DNA of 23,160 bases from an uncultured Lachnospiraceae bacterium (GTDB lineage: Bacteria; Bacillota_A; Clostridia; Lachnospirales; Lachnospiraceae): assembly GCA_946410365.1 (NCBI GenBank), contig CAMKAA010000002.1:1-23160 (forward strand), in the 5' to 3' direction. The notes under the pieces are model-generated. The model saw only the letters and a program-made list of their open reading frames with translations. It did no database searches and was not told the origin of the DNA. Both the position numbers and the translations under genes were made by a program. Each line of letters opens with the position of its first letter. Within the stretch, counting starts at the first letter, position 1. This document shows, in pieces, positions 16,411 to 23,160 of the stretch.

Positions 16411-18405
16411 TCACTTGCCGCCGGTCAGCTCCAGCTCATGCTTCTTAAGTTCCAGCATCTGGTCACGCAGCTCTGCCGCCGCCTCGAAGTTGAGGTCCGC
16501 CGCCGCTCTGCGCATCTTTTTCTCAACTTCCGCGATCAGCTTACGCAGTTCGCCGAGGTTCATGGATTCCGGATCCTTCTCGAAGCGCGCCTGCTCCTTC
16601 GTGATCTCTTTGGAGATCGAGATCAGGTCGCGCACCGCCTTGCGGATCGTCTGCGGCGTGATGCCGTGCTCCTCGTTGTACTTCATCTGCACTTTCCTGC
16701 GGCGCTCGGTCTCGTCGATCGCCTTGCGCATCGAATCCGTCATATTGTCGGCGTACATGACCACATGTCCGTCCGCGTTTCTCGCCGCGCGCCCGATGGT
16801 CTGCACAAGCGAAGTCTCGGACCTCAGGAACCCTTCCTTGTCCGCATCCAGTATCGCCACCAGCGCGATCTCCGGGATATCCAGACCCTCTCTGAGAAGG
16901 TTGATGCCCACCAGCACGTCGAAAACGTCCAGTCTCATGTCCCTGATGATCTGGGAGCGCTCCAGCGTATCGATGTCCGAGTGCAGGTACTTGACGCGGA
17001 TGCCCGCGCCCGCCAGATAGTCCGTCAGATCCTCCGCCATCTTCTTGGTCAAAGTAGTGACGAGCACCTTGTTCCCGTCCTTCACGGTCTTCCTGATCTC
17101 TCCGATCAGGTCGTCAATCTGCCCGTGCACAGGTCTCACGTCGATCTTGGGATCCAGAAGTCCCGTCGGCCTGATGATCTGCTCGGTCCGCATCAGCTCG
17201 TGCGCCTCCTCATAGGGGCCCGGCGTCGCGCTCACGAACATCATCTGGTCTATGTGACTCTCAAACTCCTCAAAGTTGAGCGGCCTGTTGTCCAAGGCTG
17301 ACGGCAGGCGGAATCCGTACTCCACCAGCGTTTCCTTCCTGGATCGGTCGCCGTGGTACATCGCGCCGATCTGCGGGATCGTCATGTGGGACTCATCCAC
17401 AATTATCAGCAGGTCTTCCGGGAAGAAATCCATCAGCGTCAGCGGCGGCTCCCCCGGCTTGCCAAAATTCAGATGCCTCGAATAGTTCTCGATCCCGCTG
17501 CAGAATCCCGTCTCCCTCATCATCTCGACGTCAAAGTTTGTCCTCTCGGAGATTCTCTGTGCCTCAATGAGCTTGTCCTGAGACTTAAAATACTTCACCT
17601 GTTCCCGCATCTCGGCCTCAATGTTCTCACAGGCCCTGTTGATCTTCTCCTGGGGCACCACATAGTGGGAAGCAGGCCAGATCATCACATGGTTCAGGCT
17701 CGCGTGCACTCTTCCGGTCAGCTGCTCCACCTCGCAGATCCTGTCGATCTCATCGCCGAACCATTCGACCCGGATCAGGTACTCGCCGCCCTGAGCCGGA
17801 TAGATCTCCACCGTATCCCCTCTGACCCTGAAATTGCAGCGCTCCAGGGACAGATCATTCCTCGTATACTGGATCGCGATGAGATCCCTGATCACTTCGT
17901 CCCGGTCCTTCTCCATCCCGGGCCGCAGTGAGATCGACATCCCCTTAAATTCATCCGGACTTCCCAGTCCGTAAATACAGGACACACTGGCCACGACCAC
18001 TACGTCGCGCCTCTCCGCCAGCGACGCCGTCGCCGACAGCCTCAGCTTGTCGATCTCATCGTTGATCATGGAATCCTTGGCAATATAAGTATCGCTGGAA
18101 GGTATATAGGCCTCCGGCTGATAATAATCATAATAAGAGACAAAATACTCCACGGCGTTTTCCGGAAAGAATTCCTTCATTTCACCGTAGAGCTGTCCGG
18201 CAAGCGTCTTGTTATGCGAAATGATCAATGTCGGCCTGTTCAGGGCCTGAATCACATTGGCCATCGTAAATGTCTTGCCGGATCCGGTCACGCCCAGCAG
18301 GGTTTGGAACTGATTTCCTTCCTTAAACCCCTTCACCAGGTCCTCAATGGCCTGGGGCTGGTCGCCTGTAGGCTGGTATTCAGAATGCAATACGAAATGA
18401 TCCAT
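16411..18405 (-). CDS. uvrB: Excinuclease ABC subunit B
   Basis: A 664-aa helicase-like subunit that verifies DNA damage and recruits UvrC. GVTGSGKT (residues 38-45) is Walker A. The damage-probing beta-hairpin region reads [27 protein letters not shown] is the DEAD-like box; and [14 protein letters not shown] and QTIGRAARN are helicase motifs V and VI. The C-terminal UVR motif spans about 622-655. The ATG at 18405 is chosen because UvrB proteins begin F-x-L-x-x-x-Y-x-P-x-GDQP at this point. AAAGG lies 12 nt upstream, which is a poor spacing. The longest frame would start inside the -10 box and cannot be right. Two LexA-like boxes and a promoter precede it, so SOS induction of uvrB-uvrA and probably of downstream genes is expected. 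Confidence 0.98.
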   Translation of the reverse strand: MDHFVLHSEYQPTGDQPQAIEDLVKGFKEGNQFQTLLGVTGSGKTFTMANVIQALNRPTLIISHNKTLAGQLYGEMKEFFPENAVEYFVSYYDYYQPEAYIPSSDTYIAKDSMINDEIDKLRLSATASLAERRDVVVVASVSCIYGLGSPDEFKGMSISLRPGMEKDRDEVIRDLIAIQYTRNDLSLERCNFRVRGDTVEIYPAQGGEYLIRVEWFGDEIDRICEVEQLTGRVHASLNHVMIWPASHYVVPQEKINRACENIEAEMREQVKYFKSQDKLIEAQRISERTNFDVEMMRETGFCSGIENYSRHLNFGKPGEPPLTLMDFFPEDLLIIVDESHMTIPQIGAMYHGDRSRKETLVEYGFRLPSALDNRPLNFEEFESHIDQMMFVSATPGPYEEAHELMRTEQIIRPTGLLDPKIDVRPVHGQIDDLIGEIRKTVKDGNKVLVTTLTKKMAEDLTDYLAGAGIRVKYLHSDIDTLERSQIIRDMRLDVFDVLVGINLLREGLDIPEIALVAILDADKEGFLRSETSLVQTIGRAARNADGHVVMYADNMTDSMRKAIDETERRRKVQMKYNEEHGITPQTIRKAVRDLISISKEITKEQARFEKDPESMNLGELRKLIAEVEKKMRRAAADLNFEAAAELRDQMLELKKHELELTGGK

Positions 18406-18453
18406 GGAAAATAGGTACCTTTCACTGATTGTTGCTGCTCTCTCGCCTCTCAT

Positions 18454-18483
18454 TTCATTAAGCCTAATGAGGCTATTAATGAA
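18454..18483. promoter_or_regulatory. Palindrome at the uvrB transcription start
   Basis: TTCATTAAGCCT (18454-18465) is complementary to AGGC plus TTAATGAA (18470-18483, with a 2-nt bulge) across a 4-nt loop. It abuts the -10 hexamer and covers the predicted start site near 18476. It may be a second operator or a 5'-end RNA hairpin. Confidence 0.55.
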
Positions 18484-18511
18484 GTATAACACATGATTTT
18501 TATAAAGAACA
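18483..18511 (-). promoter_or_regulatory. Promoter of uvrB (extended -10)
   Basis: On the minus strand TGTTATACT (18483-18491) is an extended -10. At 17-bp spacing the -35 position (18506-18511) reads TGTTCT, a weak hexamer that is part of the proximal LexA-like box. The expected start site is about 70 nt before the uvrB ATG. Confidence 0.7.
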
Positions 18512-18519
18512 GATGTTTT
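18506..18519. promoter_or_regulatory. Proximal LexA-like half-matched box
   Basis: AGAACAGATGTTTT keeps GAAC-N4-GTTT, one base off the symmetric Firmicutes SOS core GAAC-N4-GTTC. It overlaps the -35 position of the uvrB promoter and lies 16 bp from the better box. Confidence 0.5.
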
Positions 18520-18521
18520 TT

Positions 18522-18535
18522 AGAACGAATGTTCT
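18522..18535. promoter_or_regulatory. LexA (SOS) box upstream of uvrB
   Basis: AGAACGAATGTTCT is a 14-bp element with the full GAAC-N4-GTTC core of the Bacillus/Clostridium LexA operator. It lies just upstream of the -35 position of the uvrB promoter. Its position before a classic SOS gene makes the call likely. Confidence 0.8.
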
Positions 18536-18589
18536 TGATTCTGTGGCTGTTCCATCCTCTTAGCTAACTTTTCAAATCGGATGGAGCGT

Positions 18590-18622
18590 TTAAAGAAAAA
18601 GACCGGGGCTGCCGCCCCGGTC
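18590..18622 (-). terminator. Strong Rho-independent terminator after the zinc-ribbon membrane gene
   Basis: On the minus strand a perfect 9-bp GC-rich stem, GACCGGGGC and GCCCCGGTC, with a 4-nt loop is followed by TTTTTCTTT. It separates the SPFH/zinc-ribbon module from the SOS-regulated uvrB unit. Confidence 0.92.
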
Positions 18623-18635
18623 CCAACAAATATAG

Positions 18636-20045
18636 TCACTTCTTCGGTCCGCCAGGCCGTCCAGGCCCACCAGGCCCACCGGCTCCGCCCGGCCCGCCGG
18701 AATTCTGCACCTGTCTTCTTGTCTCAGTGGTGCGCACAAAGCGGTCGTCATGCCGCGAAAGGTGCAGTGCCCCGTCATCGGAGACGTAGGCGCCGGCAGA
18801 ATGGCTTTTGGCAACCGGTTTCATGCTGCCGTTCATCACTGCGCCGGTTATGGCCGCTACAATGAAGGCAACCGCAGCGCTGATCAGAAGGCTGTCGCCC
18901 TGCTGCTTGAGGATCAGAAAGTGCATGAGGGCAAAGACTGCCGCGAATACTCCGACCACCCAGGCAGCAAGCTTAGGTTTGGAAACCGGCAGGTCACCGA
19001 TCATCTTGCCGCTCTGGCCGTTCATGGCGAAGAGGTATGTTTTGCCCTGCCAGTTGGAGCTCAGGAGCCATACAGGGAGCATTCCGTATTCCGTCTTTTC
19101 GGGTGTGATCTTCTCGCTCTGCTGGCGGACATTGACGCTGTTGTAGTTTTTGACAGAATTACGGAGCGCGGTGCGGAAAGAACCGACTGCTCTGTCGTCT
19201 GCCCGCTTGCGGCACTCTTGCTTTGAGACGTCGTATTTGTTGGCCAGGTAGCCGGGCATAAATTCCATGCCGAAAGGCCGCATTTCCTTATAGTTGAAGG
19301 GCTCGATGGAGTCCATCAGGTCGTCGGGCATCTTTGTGGAGGCATCGACGGGGATCTTGCTGAAACTCATCGTGCCTTCTCTGTACACATCGTAGTGTTC
19401 CTGTCTGACGATCTCTTCATTTCCGGCGCGGCGTCGGTCTTCTTTGATTGCCTCGTACTGCGCGCGGCCCGCCACTTCGCCGGAGAACATCCAGAAAGGC
19501 ACATAAACTCCCTTGATCTCCTCGATGTGGTTATCGGAGGCGAAAGATCCGGGAAGAAGAAGTCTTCCTTTGTAGTATTCTTTGAAGGAGTTGACTGCCT
19601 GCTTTTTATCAACTTTAAAGGGGATCACATAGTCAGGGCGGTCCATGCCGGCGAACTTCCCGGGAATGACTGAGGGATTTCCGCAGTAAGGGCAGCTCGT
19701 CGCCGCAGTAGTCTCGTCACAGATCAGCTCCGCGCCGCATGTTGTGCAGTTGTATGCGCGCATGTGCGCTGCGTCGCTCCCCCAGCCGGAAGCAGTATCA
19801 GAACCGCCGGCAGTACCGGAAGCCTTCGCCGCAGCCGCAGCCGCCGCTTCAGCCTCGTCCGCCTTCTTGTGTGCCTCAGCATCTGCTGCCGCTGCACTCT
19901 TGTTCTTGTCCGCGTAGAGCGCTTCGATCTCCTGTGTGGTGTAAGTGCTGCCGCAGTATTCGCATTTCAGCTTGCCAATCTTCCCGTCAAAACTCAGAGG
20001 CCCCGTACAGGCCGGGCACTGGTAAACAGTGATCTTTTCTGCCAT
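18636..20045 (-). CDS. Membrane protein with two N-terminal zinc ribbons (YdjG-like)
   Basis: A 469-aa protein with two TFIIB-type zinc ribbons of identical geometry: C10-x2-C13/C28-x2-C31 and C100-x2-C103/C118-x2-C121. An Ala/Glu/Lys-rich, probably helical linker joins them (about residues 50-78). A large soluble middle region contains PFWMFSG and GMEFMPGYLANKYDVS. Two membrane segments follow near 350-372 and 388-406, and the tail ends in Gly-Pro-rich repeats. The architecture resembles Bacillus YdjG, which is encoded with the SPFH protein YdjI and a PspA protein; this link is by domain layout only. The ATG at 20045 is favoured because GGGAG lies 7 nt upstream; the ATG at 20051 sits too close to it. 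It follows the SPFH gene, with a terminator between them and another after it. Confidence 0.88.
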   Translation of the reverse strand: MAEKITVYQCPACTGPLSFDGKIGKLKCEYCGSTYTTQEIEALYADKNKSAAAADAEAHKKADEAEAAAAAAAKASGTAGGSDTASGWGSDAAHMRAYNCTTCGAELICDETTAATSCPYCGNPSVIPGKFAGMDRPDYVIPFKVDKKQAVNSFKEYYKGRLLLPGSFASDNHIEEIKGVYVPFWMFSGEVAGRAQYEAIKEDRRRAGNEEIVRQEHYDVYREGTMSFSKIPVDASTKMPDDLMDSIEPFNYKEMRPFGMEFMPGYLANKYDVSKQECRKRADDRAVGSFRTALRNSVKNYNSVNVRQQSEKITPEKTEYGMLPVWLLSSNWQGKTYLFAMNGQSGKMIGDLPVSKPKLAAWVVGVFAAVFALMHFLILKQQGDSLLISAAVAFIVAAITGAVMNGSMKPVAKSHSAGAYVSDDGALHLSRHDDRFVRTTETRRQVQNSGGPGGAGGPGGPGRPGGPKK

Positions 20046-20131
20046 ATTCATTCTCCCTTCTGCTGCCTGCTTCTTAGCCGGTGCTCGCCGATCGGCAAAA
20101 AATGCCTAAACTCGCGCCAGGCGCCCAAAAT

Positions 20132-20166
20132 CAAAGAAGGGGGCGCACAGCAATCGCTGTACGCCC
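20132..20166 (-). terminator. Terminator after the SPFH/zinc-ribbon gene
   Basis: On the minus strand GGGCGTACAGC pairs with GCTGTGCGCCC (one U-G pair) across a GATT loop, followed by the T-rich CCTTCTTTGATTTT. It lies between the SPFH gene and the zinc-ribbon membrane gene, so it may cut but not abolish co-transcription. Confidence 0.72.
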
Positions 20167-20203
20167 GCCGTAAACGTCAATTCTTCAGACCGAAGAGGCC
20201 GGC

Positions 20204-21496
20204 TCAGGGCTTGGGAGTTCCGCACTCACCGCAGAATTTGCCCTTGTTGCCTGTGTGGCCGCACTTAGGGCATGTCCATGAACCGTCGTCCTCAGGCTTG
20301 GGGCTTCCGCACTCGAAGCAGAACTTGCCCTTGTTGCCTTCTGTTCCGCACTTAGGGCACTTCCAGCCTTCCGCGGGCTTGGGAGTTCCGCACTCGCCGC
20401 AGAACTTGCCGGTGTTGCCTTCCTTGCCGCACTTAGGGCACTTCCAGCCGCCGGCTGCCTGCATCTTGGCTGCCTGCTGCTGCTGACCCATAGCATACAG
20501 GGAAGCTGCGTCTGTTCCGGCGCCGGATGCCTGCTGCGCCATATTCATTCCGAAGAAGCCCATGGCCGCGCCGTTGGGGTTCTTGGCTGCATCCATCATA
20601 GCCTGCGCCTCTGCATTGACCTTCATGGCTCCTGCCATGCTGCCGTCTCTGAAGACTGCGGTCTTCTGCAGTTCCTTGATCATCTTCTCGTCTTCCTCAG
20701 AAGCCTTGAGGCTGCTGATGCCGAAAGCGGTGATGACAATACCGTACTTGGCGCCCCAGCTGTCGGAGAGAACTTCGTTCAGAGCGTTCGCCATATCTGT
20801 CGTGTGGTTGACAACGGAGCTGTAGCGGATGCCCATATCGGAGATCTTGCCGAACGCGGGCTGAAGTGCTGTCAGGAGCTCTGTGCGCAGCTGGTTCTCG
20901 ATGCGGTCCCTGGTATAGTCGCTGTTGACATTGCCGCAGACATTCTTGTAGAACAGGATCGGATCGCTGATCCTGTAAGCATATTCGCCGAAGCAGCGGA
21001 TCGCGATATCTACATCGAGGCCGATATTCTTATCGACAACGCGGAAAGGAACCGGATTGGCTGTTCCGTACTTGTTGCCGATGATGTCCTTGGTGTTAAA
21101 ATAGTAAATTCTCTGATCGTGTGCCGTTACGCCGCCGTAGGTAAAACGGGCTTTGAACTGCTCAAAGCTCGCCGCAAGACCTGCGCCGAGGCCGCCGGTG
21201 AACACGCTGGGCTCTGAGGAGGTGTCATAGGTGTAGGCGCCGGGCTGCGCGCAAACATCCACGATCGCGCCCTGGTCGACAATGATCATGCACTGGCCCT
21301 CGTTTACAACGATCGTAGAACCGTTCGTGATGACATTCTCGCTTCCTCCTCTGTTAAGAAGGCCGGATTTGCCGTTGTGATGCTGTCCTTTCCTTACAAG
21401 AACATTCGTGTCCATCTCCGAGCAGTAAAAATACTCTTTCCACTGATCTCCAAGTACAGATGCCAGTGATGCGCCTGCTGCTGTGATAAGTCCCAT
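20204..21496 (-). CDS. SPFH-domain protein with three C-terminal zinc ribbons (YdjI-like)
   Basis: A 430-aa protein with an SPFH/band-7-type core of about 270 residues (segments such as NEGQCMIIVDQGAIVD, RIENQLRTELLTALQPAFGK and YGIVITAFGISSLK). It matches the family annotated as virion core protein or YdjI, whose members scaffold at membranes. After a Met/Ala/Gln-rich linker (about 310-350) come three tandem zinc ribbons at 351-377, 378-406 and 407-430. Each reads CPKCG-x8-9-C-x2-CG and ends in a G-(T/S)-PKP motif; the third ends the protein. The high identity of the repeats suggests recent internal duplication. There is no clear membrane segment. The ATG at 21496 has AAGGAGGT 5 nt upstream. 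It starts 17 bp after the small Cys-rich gene. Confidence 0.9.
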   Translation of the reverse strand: MGLITAAGASLASVLGDQWKEYFYCSEMDTNVLVRKGQHHNGKSGLLNRGGSENVITNGSTIVVNEGQCMIIVDQGAIVDVCAQPGAYTYDTSSEPSVFTGGLGAGLAASFEQFKARFTYGGVTAHDQRIYYFNTKDIIGNKYGTANPVPFRVVDKNIGLDVDIAIRCFGEYAYRISDPILFYKNVCGNVNSDYTRDRIENQLRTELLTALQPAFGKISDMGIRYSSVVNHTTDMANALNEVLSDSWGAKYGIVITAFGISSLKASEEDEKMIKELQKTAVFRDGSMAGAMKVNAEAQAMMDAAKNPNGAAMGFFGMNMAQQASGAGTDAASLYAMGQQQQAAKMQAAGGWKCPKCGKEGNTGKFCGECGTPKPAEGWKCPKCGTEGNKGKFCFECGSPKPEDDGSWTCPKCGHTGNKGKFCGECGTPKP

Positions 21497-21513
21497 AGTT
21501 TACCTCCTTAGTT

Positions 21514-21696
21514 TTACATCTGACTGCGAACGACCAGATACTCATCTCCGTTGCGGTAATAAGGGCACTGGGAGTGCCTGTCCGACAAAAAGCGGATGTA
21601 GTCATCCTCATCCATATCTATGTCGCACACATATTCCCCGTAGTCCTCATCGTAGCCACAGTATGCGCAGGTGTCGCAGCTGTTTGTATTAGCCAA
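21514..21696 (-). CDS. Small Cys-rich acidic protein, DUF6472-like
   Basis: A 60-aa protein with C7-x2-C10-x2-C13, C24 and C44, many Asp/Glu/Tyr residues and the C-terminal motif CPYYRNGDEYLVVRSQM. It resembles the short DUF6472 proteins I know from Lachnospiraceae; the function is unknown and metal binding is likely from the cysteines. The start codon is TTG at 21696, supported by GGAG 7 nt upstream, and no in-frame ATG lies near. It is 17 bp before the SPFH gene, which implies one transcript and suggests it belongs to the same module. The upstream 200 bp are AT-rich, with no confident promoter. Confidence 0.8.
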   Translation of the reverse strand: MANTNSCDTCAYCGYDEDYGEYVCDIDMDEDDYIRFLSDRHSQCPYYRNGDEYLVVRSQM

Positions 21697-21900
21697 TTCT
21701 TTTCTCCGTTTTTTCGCAGATGCACTTTATTTATGGTAACTGTTCAGCGTTCCCGCCGGGCAGCTATCATTTATATTCTAACATATAATACGTAAATACC
21801 ACCAAAAACTGTACAGCGGACACATTTTTTTTACAAATTTGTCAATATGCGTTCCGCATCCTCCGGCATCACTGCTATATGCGCGCCGCGGCTTCAGTCA

Positions 21901-23133
21901 TCAGTTTTCTTTGCTCCCTATCTCTTCCAGGATCACTTCCACCGCTTTGTCCAGCTGCGTGTCCGTCCCGTCCTCAAGGAAGGCATCCGTATCCAGCTCG
22001 ACCTCTATGTCAGGCTCGATCCCCTTGAGATGGATGTCGTTGCCGCCTCTGGTGTAGTAGTTGGCAACCGTTAATTTGAAAGCAGAACCGTCCTGCAGAG
22101 GAATGACGTCCTGTACAATTCCTTTTCCGAACGTCCTCTTGCCGACCAGTTTGCCGATGCCCGAATCCTTGACCGCACCCGAGAGGATCTCAGCGGCGCT
22201 GGCGCTGTACTCATTCACAAGGACCACCAGCGGCAGGCCAAAATCTACCCCTTCGCAGTTGTATTCTGTCCTGTTGCCGTCTTTGTCCTCCATATAGAAG
22301 ATCAAGCCGTCCGGCAGCAGATGATCTGCCACTGAGCAAACGGAAGTGACGCTCCCGCCCGGGTTTCCTCTGAGGTCAATGATCAGGCCCTTCATTCCCT
22401 GTTCTCTGAGCTGCTCAAGGTTCTCGGTGAACTGCCCCACTGTCACATCGTCGAATTCCGTGATCTGCAGATAACCGATCCCGTTGTCGAGCAGCTCGGA
22501 ATCCACCGTAGGCGTATCGACCCTGGCTCTCTTGAGACTGACCTCTATCTCTTCTCCGCTGCGGACCAGAGTCAGCGTGACCTCTGTTCCCTCTTCTCCC
22601 CTGATGTGGCCTACGACTTCATCAATATCGAATCCTGTCATGTCCTCGCCGTTGACCTTATAGATGAGATCGCCTTCCATGAGCCCTGCCGCCTCGGCCG
22701 GTGAATTCCTGATGACTCCGGAGATGGCGCAGATACCGGTCTCGACGTCCTGGCTCACATAAGCGCCGATCCCGTAATAAACGCCCTTGGTCTGTTCTGC
22801 CAGCGCCTTATATTCCTCGGGAGTGTAGTAGCAGGAGTAGACATCTCCCAGGGACTCGAAGAGGCCCTTGTAGATCCCGTTCTCCTTGTCCTCCTTCGTG
22901 ATCTCGGAAGACTTATAGTAATAGCGGTCCAGGTACTGTTCGAGTACGCTCAGTTTGTTGATGGACTCCTTGTTGACTGCGGAATCGGCTCCGGAAGACT
23001 GCACTGCAATCTGGCTGCTCCCTCCGGTCAGGGCAAAAAATATCCCGACAGCAATGATCGCCACCAGGATGCCCGCCAGCATACCGGGCAAAAAGCCTCT
23101 TAATCTGTTCCGATTCTCTTTCCGTTCTTCCAT
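21901..23133 (-). CDS. ctpA: S41 family carboxy-terminal processing protease CtpA
   Basis: A 410-aa serine protease anchored by one N-terminal membrane segment (about residues 15-36), with its catalytic part outside the cell. A PDZ domain lies at about 120-200 (GVIRNSPAEAAGLMEGDLI). The S41 core has LIIDLRGNPGGS. The catalytic serine is S312 in NEYSASAAEI, with K337 in TFGKG and Q341 following. Such proteases trim or degrade envelope proteins. The ATG at 23133 has AAGG 4 nt upstream, a modest site. In many Clostridia ctpA sits between ftsEX and uvrB; here the SPFH module separates it from uvrB. The gene before it lies outside the window. Confidence 0.95.
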   Translation of the reverse strand: MEERKENRNRLRGFLPGMLAGILVAIIAVGIFFALTGGSSQIAVQSSGADSAVNKESINKLSVLEQYLDRYYYKSSEITKEDKENGIYKGLFESLGDVYSCYYTPEEYKALAEQTKGVYYGIGAYVSQDVETGICAISGVIRNSPAEAAGLMEGDLIYKVNGEDMTGFDIDEVVGHIRGEEGTEVTLTLVRSGEEIEVSLKRARVDTPTVDSELLDNGIGYLQITEFDDVTVGQFTENLEQLREQGMKGLIIDLRGNPGGSVTSVCSVADHLLPDGLIFYMEDKDGNRTEYNCEGVDFGLPLVVLVNEYSASAAEILSGAVKDSGIGKLVGKRTFGKGIVQDVIPLQDGSAFKLTVANYYTRGGNDIHLKGIEPDIEVELDTDAFLEDGTDTQLDKAVEVILEEIGSKEN

Positions 23134-23160
23134 TTCGCCTTTCTCAGAAACAAGCGCCCG

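Noticed and set aside
18406..18492. Longer uvrB start at 18492
   Set aside because: That codon lies within the -10 box of the promoter, and the added residues have no family similarity.
21697..21900. ECF (SigW-like) or sigma-A promoter for the SPFH module
   Set aside because: The region is AT-rich and has a CGTATT at a plausible spacing, but no AAC-containing -35; several weak sigma-A alternatives exist and none stands out.
21841..21900. Terminator after ctpA
   Set aside because: Only a short ATGCG/CGCAT hairpin is present, without a T-run on the minus strand.

Overview
The window looks like chromosomal DNA of a moderate-GC Clostridia member, most likely Lachnospiraceae. The clues are a LexA-type GAAC-N4-GTTC box before uvrB, cdaA-cdaR, the hup-rqcP-divIC-tilS cluster, a small Cys-rich protein of the DUF6472 type, and an editing-less type 3 prolyl-tRNA synthetase. 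Every gene I can support lies on the minus strand, so transcription runs from high to low coordinates. There are no RNA genes, insertion sequences, phage genes or CRISPR arrays that I can see.

Layout in order of transcription. 23133-21901 is ctpA, an S41 membrane-anchored protease. 21696-18636 is a small module: a 60-aa Cys-rich protein, an SPFH protein with three C-terminal zinc ribbons, and a membrane protein with two zinc ribbons, with hairpin terminators after each of the last two. It resembles the YdjI/YdjG pair of Bacillus but has no PspA or YdjH beside it. From 18535 two LexA-like boxes and an extended -10 promoter drive uvrB, followed by a tightly packed run: uvrA, recD2, comF, two unknown membrane proteins, cdaA, cdaR, leuA, proS and cca. 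No terminator is visible inside this run, and several genes overlap (68, 4, 20 and 68 bp). DNA repair, c-di-AMP synthesis, leucine synthesis and tRNA charging/maturation may therefore share transcripts, although internal promoters cannot be excluded.

hup then has its own strong promoter (TTGACA-17-TATAAA) and a hairpin terminator, and is followed by rqcP, divIC and the start of tilS, which runs off the left edge. In Bacillus-type genomes this cluster carries yabP, yabQ, yabR and spoIIE between rqcP and tilS. Here they are absent, which suggests a lineage that does not sporulate or has moved these genes.

The most unusual non-coding feature is the 707-bp gap between divIC and tilS. It holds eight copies of a 33-35 bp imperfect inverted repeat spaced 63-64 or 73 bp apart, close to 6 and 7 turns of B-DNA, partly arranged as a 136-bp tandem duplication. 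The other points worth following are the SPFH/zinc-ribbon module and the two unrecognised membrane proteins just upstream of the diadenylate cyclase.
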